Source: Photobacterium sp. TY1-4 (GTDB lineage Bacteria > Pseudomonadota > Gammaproteobacteria > Enterobacterales > Vibrionaceae). From it: a stretch of DNA of 64,000 nt. Positions 1 through 7,937 of the stretch are shown piece after piece. The translations under genes and the position numbers were made by a program. The notes under the pieces are model-generated. The model saw nothing but the letters and a program-made list of their open reading frames with translations. It did not search any database and was not told the origin of the DNA. The stretch is from contig NZ_CP099734.1 of assembly GCF_025398175.1 (NCBI RefSeq), forward strand, positions 1,426,001 to 1,490,000. Direction: 5' to 3'. Positions within the stretch are counted from its first letter, which is position 1. Each line of letters opens with the position of its first letter.

Positions 1-662
1 GGCATGTTGGCATTGACCTCCGCGACCATGGCAACCGGGGTTCCGTTTGCCCGCATCTCTTCCATTAACGGCGCAAAGTCGAGGGCCAGATCAGAATTAC
101 TGCATAAACTGTAGGTGGTCACGCCATCCACCGTCCGTTTGGCAACCAGCTGCGCGACAACGTTCACGCCTTTATCCAGCAAGTCCCGCACGGCGTGGGT
201 ATAGTTGGTGCTGGTGTAGTTCTGTTGCTGCGGGCTGTTGAGAAAGCTGCCGGCCTTAAAGAAGAACTCACTGACCGTGATATTGGCCGGTACCTGATTG
301 CGGCGCAGATCGGTGAGGTAATCCAGATCCGGGACGCCGGCGAATTCACGTTCAATGAAGGGCCCCAGGAACTTCTCTTCCAGCGGACTTTTCCCGACGG
401 GTTTTTCCAGGCTAATCCCGGTTTCGATCCGCAAGGTGATCCGGGGGTCGGTTTTCGCCCGCTGATAGAGTGCGTTGACAAACGCGACGGGTTTTCCAAT
501 CGCCAGCGGCACGCCGAGCGTGATTTGGTTTCCGACCGTTTCCAGAATGCGATCAACCAATTGTTCGACATCGGCAAAGGCGGGCGCAGCTGGTTTTTCA
601 CAAGTCACAGTCATGCTCGTTAGCGGCGGTGTGGGGGTTTCCACTAATTCTAGTACTGACAT
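1..662 (-). CDS. Acetyl-CoA hydrolase/CoA-transferase family protein (N-terminal part, cut by window edge)
   Basis: Reading the minus strand from an ATG at 662, the frame stays open to the window edge, so about 220 N-terminal residues are visible and the C-terminus lies outside. An AAGGA sits 8 bases before this ATG, which decides the start. The visible protein looks like the N-terminal half of the acetyl-CoA hydrolase/CoA-transferase family (glycine-rich segments and a stretch reading NYTSTNYTHAVRDLLDKG). These enzymes cleave acyl-CoA or move CoA between acids in the cytoplasm. It is divergent from a phasin and the wax ester synthase, so a role in acyl-CoA balance around storage-lipid metabolism is inferred. 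The catalytic glutamate expected further on cannot be checked. Confidence 0.75.
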   Translation of the reverse strand, partial: MSVLELVETPTPPLTSMTVTCEKPAAPAFADVEQLVDRILETVGNQITLGVPLAIGKPVAFVNALYQRAKTDPRITLRIETGISLEKPVGKSPLEEKFLGPFIEREFAGVPDLDYLTDLRRNQVPANITVSEFFFKAGSFLNSPQQQNYTSTNYTHAVRDLLDKGVNVVAQLVAKRTVDGVTTYSLCSNSDLALDFAPLMEEMRANGTPVAMVAEVNANM

Positions 663-737
663 TTTGCATTCCTTGTTCGATTTGTTATTGGAAAGAAGCA
701 TATTTTTGTGCGTCAGTTTCATTGTTAGCACCAGGAA

Positions 738-753
738 TAGAGTGTTCACTCTA
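738..753. promoter_or_regulatory. Perfect palindrome, candidate operator between the CoA-transferase and phasin genes
   Basis: TAGAGTGTTCACTCTA is a perfect inverted repeat (7-base arms, spacer TT). It lies 75 bases upstream of the CoA-transferase start and in the shared regulatory region with the phasin gene. The size and symmetry fit a dimeric repressor of the TetR or GntR type. No cognate regulator is visible in the window. Confidence 0.35.
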
Positions 754-948
754 GACTTGCTTTTTCATCACGTTTTTGGTCGTTTTTTTGCCAATTTTTG
801 GCGAGAAGTTGAACTGAGTCACAGCCTTGATAAGCCGCTTGGATGGGTTGGGGGATGTGGGCCAGTCACTGAGCCGTGGTTCAGAAACATTATACTGTCA
901 CCGATCGGCAAACTTGCACATCACTGGCTATACGCGCGGCGTTAGGTT

Positions 949-983
949 GGATGGCGGATGGCGGATGGCGGATGGCGGATGGC
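949..983. repeat. Tandem heptamer repeat, five copies of GGATGGC
   Basis: Five perfect head-to-tail copies of GGATGGC occupy this stretch, about 100 bases before the phasin start. The rest of the 417-base gap at 663-1079 is non-coding apart from this repeat and the palindrome at 738-753. A 7-base unit outside a gene can change copy number by slipped replication and alter promoter spacing; that effect is inferred. Confidence 0.9.
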
Positions 984-1079
984 GGCTGAAGGCGGAATTT
1001 AGAAAGAATGATCTAATTTCAGTTGTTAGGCTCTGGGATCTCAGTGGAACTTCAATAATGAACAAACAGGATTTTGACC

Positions 1080-1448
1080 ATGATGAATCCAGTAAAAATG
1101 ATCGGAAATATGAAAACTGTGACTGAAACCGGAGAGAGCGCTCTGAAGCAGGTTGTCTGGGCGGGGCTCGGGGCATACAGTAAAGGTATCGAACAGGTCG
1201 GAATGGCCCAGCACCTGGTGACCAAACGGTTTACTTCTCTGGTTGAGCAGGGTCAGCACGTAGAAACGGAAACCCTGTCGCGGGTGAAACATACCAAGGC
1301 AGCGATGCTGGCGCGGACAGAAACGCAGCTGAATGATGCCCTACGCAAAACTTGCGGGGTGGATCGAAACCACTTGTCATCGGTCGAAGCAAAAATCGAT
1401 CAGTTGCAGTTGGCCGTCGATAAACTGGTGAAGCAAGCCGCAGAATAA
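1080..1448 (+). CDS. phaP: Phasin-family granule-associated protein
   Basis: A 122-residue, highly charged, helix-rich protein with no signal peptide or membrane segment. The N-terminal third (ETGESALKQVVWAGLGAYSKG) and the C-terminal heptad-like helix (SSVEAKIDQLQLAVDKLV) resemble PhaI/PhaF-type phasins, which coat polyhydroxyalkanoate or other lipid granules. The ATG at 1080 is preceded by AGGA at 7 bases; a TTG two codons earlier is possible but less likely. It stands 89 bases before the wax ester synthase gene in the same direction, so a role in coating wax ester or triacylglycerol bodies is a reasonable inference. No PHA synthase gene is visible in the window. The symbol is by similarity only. 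Confidence 0.75.
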   Translation: MMNPVKMIGNMKTVTETGESALKQVVWAGLGAYSKGIEQVGMAQHLVTKRFTSLVEQGQHVETETLSRVKHTKAAMLARTETQLNDALRKTCGVDRNHLSSVEAKIDQLQLAVDKLVKQAAE

Positions 1449-1537
1449 GCGGGCTGCAATCGGTCCGGCGGTATACCGACGGATAACCATGTGTGAGGCA
1501 GATTGGCTGCCAGACAAGCTAGAAAAAGGAATCTTCT

Positions 1538-3214
1538 ATGCCAAGTTTGTCTCTTCTTGATTTCAGTTTTATCGCATTTGAAACGGCAAAAACGCCGATG
1601 CATGTCACGGGGTTGGTGATCCTGGATCCTCCCCGGGAGCAGGCTGCAACCTTTGCGCAGGATCTGTATTCGCACTTCCTGGCGCAGACCGAAACGGCCG
1701 CACCGTTTAACTGGCGTCTGAAGTGGTCGCTGACGGGGAAACCTTCCTGGGAAGCGATGCCGCAAGTGAATCTGGACGATCATCTGCGGATCACCATGTT
1801 GCCATCTCCGGGCAATGAGCAACAGCTGCAGCAGGTCGTGGGTCGTTTGCATAGCCAGGTCCTGGATCGCAGTCGCCCGATGTGGGAAGTGTGGGTGATT
1901 GGTGGCCTCGAACATAACCGGGTTGCCCTGGTGATGAAAATTCATCACTCAATGGCGGACGGGGTGCGGGCCAGCCGGATTTTCACGTCTTGTTGTCATC
2001 CGGATCCGGAGCAGTCTTTTACCAAGCCGTTCTGGCAACATGATTTACGGAAAACGGATGCGCAGCGCCGTCAGGAAACCCATCTGACGGATTTGGTGAT
2101 GAAAACCGCTATGACCGCGACCAAACAATTGTCGTTGTTGCCTTCCATGTTCCGTCTCGGCAGCAAATTGGCCCTGAAAGCGGTGAATCTGGCGGACTGT
2201 GATTTGAAAGTACCGTTTACGGCGCCGAAAACCCCCTTCAACTTAAGTCCGAAGCGCAGCCGCGCCGTGAGTCTGGGGCATTTCTCGATGCGTCAGCTCA
2301 AGCATATCAGCCATATTACCGGTGCTTCGCTGAACGATATTCTGTTTACCGTCAGTGATATTGCGCTGAACCGGTATTTACAGGATCGGGCGATCCCGCT
2401 GAATAAGCCGCTGGTTGCGATGATGCCGATTAACTTAAGGGGCAAGGACGAGGCCGAAGGGCAGAGTAATAAAATGTCCATCGGCCATGTGGAGTTGGGG
2501 AAACCCTTCCTGAGCCCGCTGGAGCGCCTGGAAGCGATCCAGCATGCGACCTTGGACCTGAAACAGGAGGCGCTGAACATTTCTCCCGATGCCTATGTGA
2601 ATTACTCGCTTTTGGTGAACGGGGTGTCGTTGTTTAGTGGCAAGTTCGGGCTCAATAACTTCATTCCGCCAGCCAGTAACTTGCTGATTTCCAATGTACC
2701 GGGAGCCAGGGAGCAGCTGTACTTTATGGGGGCGACCGTGCGGGAGCAATATCCGGTGTCGCTGCTGATGCCGGGCCAAACCCTCAATATCACCTTCTTC
2801 AGCAATGCGGATACCATTTATTTTTCCCTGGTGGCCTGCAGTCAGTCACTGCCGGGTTTTGAGGCGATCACCGAGTATATGCGCGAAGCTTTTGCTGAGA
2901 TCGAAGCCGAAGTGATGCAAACCGCGGTTCATGCCGTCTCCGAGCAACTGGAATATCGTCAGGACAAAACGCTGGCGGTCGAAACTGCGGTTGAGGCAGC
3001 CGGCAGCTCCCTGTCTCCGGATGATGAAGATTTCGAGCAGATTTTTGCTGAGAAACAGAAAAAGGTCGAAGCCCTGGAGCAGCAACTGGCGAAGTTGACA
3101 GCACTGTTGACGGCGACGCAGCTCAATGAAACCCAAGCGCAGGATTCAGATGCTTTGCCGGGAGGGGTCTCTGCCTCGACGGAAACACCACAGCCGTCTG
3201 CTAAATTGCACTAA
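1538..3214 (+). CDS. Wax ester synthase / diacylglycerol O-acyltransferase (WS/DGAT)
   Basis: This 558-residue protein joins acyl-CoA to a fatty alcohol (wax ester) or to diacylglycerol (triacylglycerol). The catalytic motif HHxxxDG is present as HHSMADG at about residues 136-142. The opening (LSLLDFSFIAFET..MHVTG) and the later MMPINLR and NVPG segments are typical of bacterial WS/DGAT proteins. AAGGAA lies 6 bases before the ATG. Bacterial members are usually about 450-500 residues; here residues from about 470 add a tail with a predicted coiled coil (FEQIFAEKQKKVEALEQQ) and a polar Ser/Thr/Gln end. The gene probably forms a unit with the phasin and ends at a terminator at 3241-3272. Acyl-CoA reductase and acyl-CoA-binding protein genes face it from downstream, which favours wax ester formation. 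Confidence 0.92.
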   Translation: MPSLSLLDFSFIAFETAKTPMHVTGLVILDPPREQAATFAQDLYSHFLAQTETAAPFNWRLKWSLTGKPSWEAMPQVNLDDHLRITMLPSPGNEQQLQQVVGRLHSQVLDRSRPMWEVWVIGGLEHNRVALVMKIHHSMADGVRASRIFTSCCHPDPEQSFTKPFWQHDLRKTDAQRRQETHLTDLVMKTAMTATKQLSLLPSMFRLGSKLALKAVNLADCDLKVPFTAPKTPFNLSPKRSRAVSLGHFSMRQLKHISHITGASLNDILFTVSDIALNRYLQDRAIPLNKPLVAMMPINLRGKDEAEGQSNKMSIGHVELGKPFLSPLERLEAIQHATLDLKQEALNISPDAYVNYSLLVNGVSLFSGKFGLNNFIPPASNLLISNVPGAREQLYFMGATVREQYPVSLLMPGQTLNITFFSNADTIYFSLVACSQSLPGFEAITEYMREAFAEIEAEVMQTAVHAVSEQLEYRQDKTLAVETAVEAAGSSLSPDDEDFEQIFAEKQKKVEALEQQLAKLTALLTATQLNETQAQDSDALPGGVSASTETPQPSAKLH

Positions 3215-3240
3215 GCCGCAAGGCGTGACTGATCAGACAA

Positions 3241-3272
3241 AGCCACCGGGCATCAGCTGGGTGGCTTTTTCT
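3241..3272 (+). terminator. Intrinsic terminator of the WS/DGAT gene
   Basis: AGCCACC (3241-3247) pairs with GGTGGCT (3260-3266) and is followed by a T-rich tract on the plus strand, 27 bases after the stop codon. Confidence 0.8.
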
Positions 3273-3349
3273 TTACTGCCCGTTGAAGGGAGTCTTTAAC
3301 CGCATAAATGCAGAATCGTCTACCTGTGAACAGGACGATGTTCAGACAA

Positions 3350-3377
3350 AAGAAAGACCGCAATTGCGGTCTTTCTT
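3350..3377. terminator. Bidirectional terminator between convergent genes
   Basis: A perfect 28-base inverted repeat: AAGAAAGACCG on the left arm is mirrored on the right around a CAATTG centre. Read on the minus strand it ends in a short T tract and lies 45 bases past the stop of the acyl-CoA-binding protein gene. Confidence 0.7.
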
Positions 3378-3421
3378 GAGCGGTCAGGAGAGCGAACCTG
3401 ACCGCAAATTCGGCTTCACGC

Positions 3422-3688
3422 CTATGCGTAAGCAGCTTTCATGGCGGCCACTTTATCCACGTACTGTTGCATCGCAGTATCGCTGTCCATGCCTTTCAGT
3501 TGCTCCCACGCTTCATACTTCGCCGCGCCTTTGAAGTCAAACATGCCGGGTTTGCTGCCGTGGACATCGCCTTCGGTGGCTTGCTTGAACAGCGAGTACA
3601 GTGCCAGGAGTTCATCATTCGACGGACGCTGGGTGAGTGTTTTGACATCCAGTTGCGCTTGTTCAAAATGTGCTTGTAAATCTGCCAT
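3422..3688 (-). CDS. Acyl-CoA-binding protein (ACBP)
   Basis: An 88-residue soluble protein matching the full length of the small ACBP family. It carries the signature LYSLFKQATEGD (residues about 30-41; usually YxxYKQ, here with Phe at the second Tyr) and KYEAWEQLKGM further on. ACBPs bind medium- and long-chain acyl-CoA in the cytoplasm and deliver it to acyltransferases and reductases. AAGGAA precedes the ATG. It is downstream of the fatty acyl-CoA reductase on the same strand (86-base gap) and convergent with WS/DGAT, so it probably supplies acyl-CoA to both enzymes. ACBPs are scattered in bacteria, so its presence here is informative. Confidence 0.92.
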   Translation of the reverse strand: MADLQAHFEQAQLDVKTLTQRPSNDELLALYSLFKQATEGDVHGSKPGMFDFKGAAKYEAWEQLKGMDSDTAMQQYVDKVAAMKAAYA

Positions 3689-3774
3689 GATTCTTTTTCC
3701 TTTTCAAAATGTGGCTCAGCCACTTCAGTGTAAGCGTTGTGTTCCTTACTTCGTGTCACTTGTCTGTGTTTGGC

Positions 3775-5766
3775 TTACAAGTGAATCCCCTTGAGCAGGG
3801 CAGAGAAAGCGATCAGCTCTGCTGAAGAGGCTTTCTCGGTTTTTTGCTCTTTACCCTGATCGCTGTCTTTTGAGTCCGGGAACATCCGGAAGCTGCTGTT
3901 CATCACGATTTCGGCCAGTTTCGGGAACAGGGCGTGTACGACCGCGCCGAAAATGCCCAGGTTGGTGGCGATCCGTTTCGGCTTGTCAATGATGGCGGTG
4001 GCCAGCATATCGGCCGCTTCATTTGGCGTCAGGGTCGGGACGGACTGGTAGATCTTCGTCGGGGCAATCATCGGCGTCGCCACCAAAGGCATATTGATGG
4101 TGGTGAAATGGATATTGAGATCCGAATACTCTGAAGCCGCACAGCGGGTGAATGCATCCAGCGCGGCTTTTGAGGCCACATAAGCTGAGAAGCGTGGCGC
4201 ATTGGTCAGCACACCAATCGAAGAGATATTGATGACATGGCCGCCGCCCTGCGCTTCCATTGCCGGGAGCAGCCCCAGGGTCAGTTTCAGTGAACCAAAA
4301 TAGTTGAGCTGCATGGTCCGCTCGAAGTCGTGGAAGCGGTCAATCGAGTTGGCAATGGAGCGGCGGATCGAACGACCGGCATTGTTGATCAGAATATCGA
4401 CCCGACCGTGATCAGCCAGCACCTGCTCAATGAGCTGTTCGACCTGTTCAATGGCCGATAAATCACAGGTATAGGTGTGTGCAATTCCGCCGCGCTCTTC
4501 AACGGCCTGCTTGGTCGCTGCCAGTTTTTCTTCATCGCGGGCAACCAGGATCATTTCGGCGCCGTTTTCCGCCAGTTTGAACGCGGTTGCCTGGCCGATC
4601 CCGGAGCTGGCGCCGGTGATCAGGATGATCTTGTCGGAGACCCGGGCACTCAGGCTGCGATCGCCGGAGATCGCCGGATCCAGATGGCGTTCCCAGTAGT
4701 CCCAGATGGCCGGGGCATAAGTCGGCAGGCGAGGGCATTCGATGCCGGAGCCTTTCAGTGCCATCTGGGTTTCCCGGCAGTCGAACTCGGTTGGATAGGT
4801 GAAGAATTTCAGAACCTCGGCCGGGATCCCCAGATCTTTCAGCGTCACATCGGTAATTTGTCGGATGGTCGGCAATGACAGAATTGCTCCTTTGACCTGG
4901 TTCGGGATCAGGCCGAACAGGCGGGCATCCAGGCGAAGGGCCATGCGCGGGGCGTGACCGGCTTCGGCAAAAATATTCAGCACTTCACCCGAGCGGTAAG
5001 GCTTGGGATCGGTCAGGTGGAAGCAACGGCCATCCAGATCCGGCTGGTGGGCGATATGATCCAGTGCGTTCACGACGAAATCGACCGGCACAATATTCAG
5101 GCTGCCGCCTTCCAGACCGATGGTCGGTACCCAGGCCGGCAACACTGATCGGATCCGTTGAATCATTTTGAACAGGTAATACGGGCCGTCTACTCGGTCG
5201 GCCACCCCGGTTTTGGAGTGACCGATCACCATCCCCGGCCGGTAGATCCGGTAAGGCACCATGCAGTGCTCGCGAACGGCCTTTTCTGACAGATGCTTGG
5301 TTGAGAAGTACGGATGATCCAGATTTTCCGCTTCTTCGAACATATCTTCCCGGAAGTGCCCCTGATACAGCCCGGCAGCCGCAATCGAGCTGATGTGATG
5401 GAAGCAGCCTGCATCGAGATCTTCTGCGGCATCCAGTGCATGTTGCGTCCCTTGTACGTTCACCGCTTCCTGGGCTTCGGCACTGGCCTTGAGATCATAA
5501 ATGGCCGCCAGGTGGAAGAAGTGACGAATGTTGCCGCGGAGCTCGGCGATGCTTGACTCAGACAGCCCCAGTCTGGGTTGAGTCAGGTCGCCGAGCACCG
5601 GTACCACGCGGTCGGTCTGAATGTGCAGTTCTGTGACCAGGTCGGCCAGTTTTTCCTGCGCCTGCTCGTTTCGGCACAGGACAAAAATGGTGCCTTTACG
5701 CTGAACCAGTTTTGAGATGAGGTGACGGCCTAAAAAACCGGTCCCTCCAGTCAGAAAATATGCCAT
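3775..5766 (-). CDS. Two-domain fatty acyl-CoA reductase (alcohol-forming type)
   Basis: A 663-residue fusion of two NAD(P)-binding reductase domains. The N-terminal extended SDR domain starts with TGGTGFLG (residues 6-13) and has YFSTK (Tyr153, Lys157). The C-terminal classical SDR domain has TGASSGIG (about residues 380-388), NNAG and YVASK. This length and order match the Marinobacter two-domain acyl-CoA reductase described as reducing fatty acyl-CoA through the aldehyde to the fatty alcohol. The alcohol would be the second substrate of the WS/DGAT at 1538. AAGGAGA lies 6 bases before the ATG. It shares a promoter region with the divergent GMC oxidoreductase, where a FadR-like site lies at 5825-5841. 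The final 25 residues are charged and poorly conserved in appearance. Confidence 0.88.
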   Translation of the reverse strand: MAYFLTGGTGFLGRHLISKLVQRKGTIFVLCRNEQAQEKLADLVTELHIQTDRVVPVLGDLTQPRLGLSESSIAELRGNIRHFFHLAAIYDLKASAEAQEAVNVQGTQHALDAAEDLDAGCFHHISSIAAAGLYQGHFREDMFEEAENLDHPYFSTKHLSEKAVREHCMVPYRIYRPGMVIGHSKTGVADRVDGPYYLFKMIQRIRSVLPAWVPTIGLEGGSLNIVPVDFVVNALDHIAHQPDLDGRCFHLTDPKPYRSGEVLNIFAEAGHAPRMALRLDARLFGLIPNQVKGAILSLPTIRQITDVTLKDLGIPAEVLKFFTYPTEFDCRETQMALKGSGIECPRLPTYAPAIWDYWERHLDPAISGDRSLSARVSDKIILITGASSGIGQATAFKLAENGAEMILVARDEEKLAATKQAVEERGGIAHTYTCDLSAIEQVEQLIEQVLADHGRVDILINNAGRSIRRSIANSIDRFHDFERTMQLNYFGSLKLTLGLLPAMEAQGGGHVINISSIGVLTNAPRFSAYVASKAALDAFTRCAASEYSDLNIHFTTINMPLVATPMIAPTKIYQSVPTLTPNEAADMLATAIIDKPKRIATNLGIFGAVVHALFPKLAEIVMNSSFRMFPDSKDSDQGKEQKTEKASSAELIAFSALLKGIHL

Positions 5767-5824
5767 GAGATCTCCTTAAATGCAGGCAAAAAAATGAGTA
5801 TTCCTTTATACAATATTAAATCTA

Positions 5825-5841
5825 CACTGGTCAGATGTGTT
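5825..5841. promoter_or_regulatory. FadR-like operator between the acyl-CoA reductase and GMC oxidoreductase genes
   Basis: CACTGGTCAGATGTGTT has an intact left half-site (CTGGTC) and a degenerate right half of the FadR operator (roughly AACTGGTCNGACNTGTT). It lies 59 bases upstream of the reductase start in the 272-base divergent promoter region, which is otherwise A+T-rich and shows no gene. FadR would tie the pathway to long-chain acyl-CoA. This is a match by eye. Confidence 0.4.
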
Positions 5842-6038
5842 GTCTTTACTCAAAATCGAAAACTATTAAACAGATCACCTTTTTATTTTTACTGAAACTT
5901 TTTATTGCAATGGAATAATCAAAACAAATCAAAGTGAGTAAAAGTTGCCTATGATTTATTAGAGAATCAATAAAGAATAACCATGACTGGGATTATTCAT
6001 CTGGCTGGCAAATCATCACATTTAACTGAGGGAATGTT

Positions 6039-7676
6039 ATGTATGATTTTATTATTGTTGGCGCGGGGTCGGCCGGCTGTGTATTAGCGAACCGGTTGTC
6101 CGCCGATCCGTCGGTGAAAGTATGCCTGCTGGAAGCCGGACCGCAAGATGCCAGCCTGATGATCCGGGTGCCGCTTGGCATCATCGGCATGATGCATTCA
6201 AAAAAAATGAACTGGCGCTACTACACCGAGCCGGAACCCCATTTGGGAGGCCGTCGGCTGTTCTGGCCCAGGGGCAGAACGCTGGGAGGGAGTAGTGCAT
6301 CGAATGCGATGTGCTATATTCGCGGTCATGCCTGCGACTACAACCAGTGGGCTGCGCTTGGGAACGAGGGCTGGGGCTATCAGGATGTGTTGCCCTATTT
6401 TAAAAAATCCCAGCATCAGCTTCGCGGGGAAGATGCTTATCACGGTGTTGATGGGCCGCTCCATGTGTCGGACCTGCGGGTCCATAACCCGCTGTCAGAC
6501 GCCTTTATTGAAGCGGCAATGCAGGCCGGTCATCAACGGGCGCAGGACTTCAACGGCAGTGAACAGGAGGGCGTTGGTTATTACCAGGTGACCCAGAAAA
6601 ATGGTGAACGGTGCAGCACGGCCGCCGGTTTTCTGCGATCGGCAGAGGCGCGGGACAACCTGACGGTGATCACGGACGCGTTGACGACGCGGGTATTGTT
6701 CGACGGCACCCGGGCCACCGGCGTGGAGTATCGCCGACATGGCCAGCTGAACACGGTGTCTTGTCGGGGCGAAGTGCTGCTCAGCGGCGGGGCTATTAAC
6801 AGCCCGCAGCTGTTGCTGTTGTCCGGTGTCGGGGCTCAGGATCAGCTCAGTCGGCATGGGATTCCGCTGGTTTACCATCTGCCCGGTGTCGGGGAAAACC
6901 TGCAGGATCACCTGGATGTACTGGCCGTGACGCGCGAAAGAACCTTCTACTCGATTGGGTTTTCACCGGTGGCGTTGCTGCGCTCCGTGAAAGGTGTGTT
7001 TGATTACTTCCTGTATCGAAAAGGAAACTTCACGTCGAATATTGCGGAGGCCGGCGGCTTTGCCAAAAGCGCGCCTGAGCTTGCGGTGCCGGATATCCAG
7101 TTTCATTTTTCCCCCTGTTTTCTCGACAACCACGGCCTGAATCTGTGGCAGACGGTGCGTCACGGCTATTCACTCCATGCGTGCAATTTAAGGCCGAAAA
7201 GCCGTGGTCGGTTAACGCTCAGGGATGCCGACCCGACCACGGCGCCGGCTATTCGGGCCAATTACCTGGATGATCCGGAGGATATGGCGGTGATGATCAA
7301 AGCGCTGAAGTTGTCGCGGGACATTCTCAGGCAACCGGCATTTGCTCGCTATCGCGGGCAGGAGGTTTTTCCGGGGACTGAAGTACAAACGGATGCGGCA
7401 TTGGAAGCCTTTATCCGCCGCAAGGCCGAGTCGATTTATCACCCGGTCGGGACCTGTAAAATGGGGCAAGATGAGATGGCGGTAGTTGATGCTGAACTCA
7501 GAGTTCGGGGCGTATCCGGATTACGGGTGGTTGATGCTTCGATCATGCCGACTTTAGTCGGTGGCAATACCAATGCGCCGACCATTATGATCGCGGAAAA
7601 AGCATCGGATATGATTTTGGCATCCTATTTAAAAAAGTCCGTTAATCATGAATTAGAAACGGTTGATATGATTTAA
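6039..7676 (+). CDS. GMC-family FAD-dependent alcohol/choline dehydrogenase-like oxidoreductase
   Basis: A 545-residue flavoprotein of the glucose-methanol-choline family. The FAD-binding GAGSAG is at residues 8-13, the GMC signature region (GRTLGGSSASNAM) is near residue 85, and the catalytic His/Asn region appears as YHPVGTCKMG and VGGNTNAP near the C-terminus. GAGGGAA precedes the ATG. The length is typical. It resembles choline dehydrogenase-like enzymes, but there is no betaine-pathway gene nearby. Divergence from the fatty acyl-CoA reductase suggests oxidation of fatty alcohols released from wax esters; that substrate is inferred. A short hairpin (TCAGGC/GCCTGA, 7690-7711) follows the stop. 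Confidence 0.85.
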   Translation: MYDFIIVGAGSAGCVLANRLSADPSVKVCLLEAGPQDASLMIRVPLGIIGMMHSKKMNWRYYTEPEPHLGGRRLFWPRGRTLGGSSASNAMCYIRGHACDYNQWAALGNEGWGYQDVLPYFKKSQHQLRGEDAYHGVDGPLHVSDLRVHNPLSDAFIEAAMQAGHQRAQDFNGSEQEGVGYYQVTQKNGERCSTAAGFLRSAEARDNLTVITDALTTRVLFDGTRATGVEYRRHGQLNTVSCRGEVLLSGGAINSPQLLLLSGVGAQDQLSRHGIPLVYHLPGVGENLQDHLDVLAVTRERTFYSIGFSPVALLRSVKGVFDYFLYRKGNFTSNIAEAGGFAKSAPELAVPDIQFHFSPCFLDNHGLNLWQTVRHGYSLHACNLRPKSRGRLTLRDADPTTAPAIRANYLDDPEDMAVMIKALKLSRDILRQPAFARYRGQEVFPGTEVQTDAALEAFIRRKAESIYHPVGTCKMGQDEMAVVDAELRVRGVSGLRVVDASIMPTLVGGNTNAPTIMIAEKASDMILASYLKKSVNHELETVDMI

Positions 7677-7937
7677 TCGTCAAAAAGTTTCAGGCTATTT
7701 TGATGGCCTGACTCTATTTCTAAATCAATAAATAAAAGTTAGAGTGATTTTTCTAATTTTTATTTTTACAATAGAGCGGCGCGCTTCTCTTTTATTTTTA
7801 TTCAAAATCAGTTGATGGTTATTCCCCAGCTTGATTCTCATATTTAATATTCGCCTGAATCCTGTTCGAGATTGACTTGATTTCTGATGTTGGCTCATAA
7901 ATGATAGGAAGCGACGTTGGCAGCAGTAGGTTGGTGT

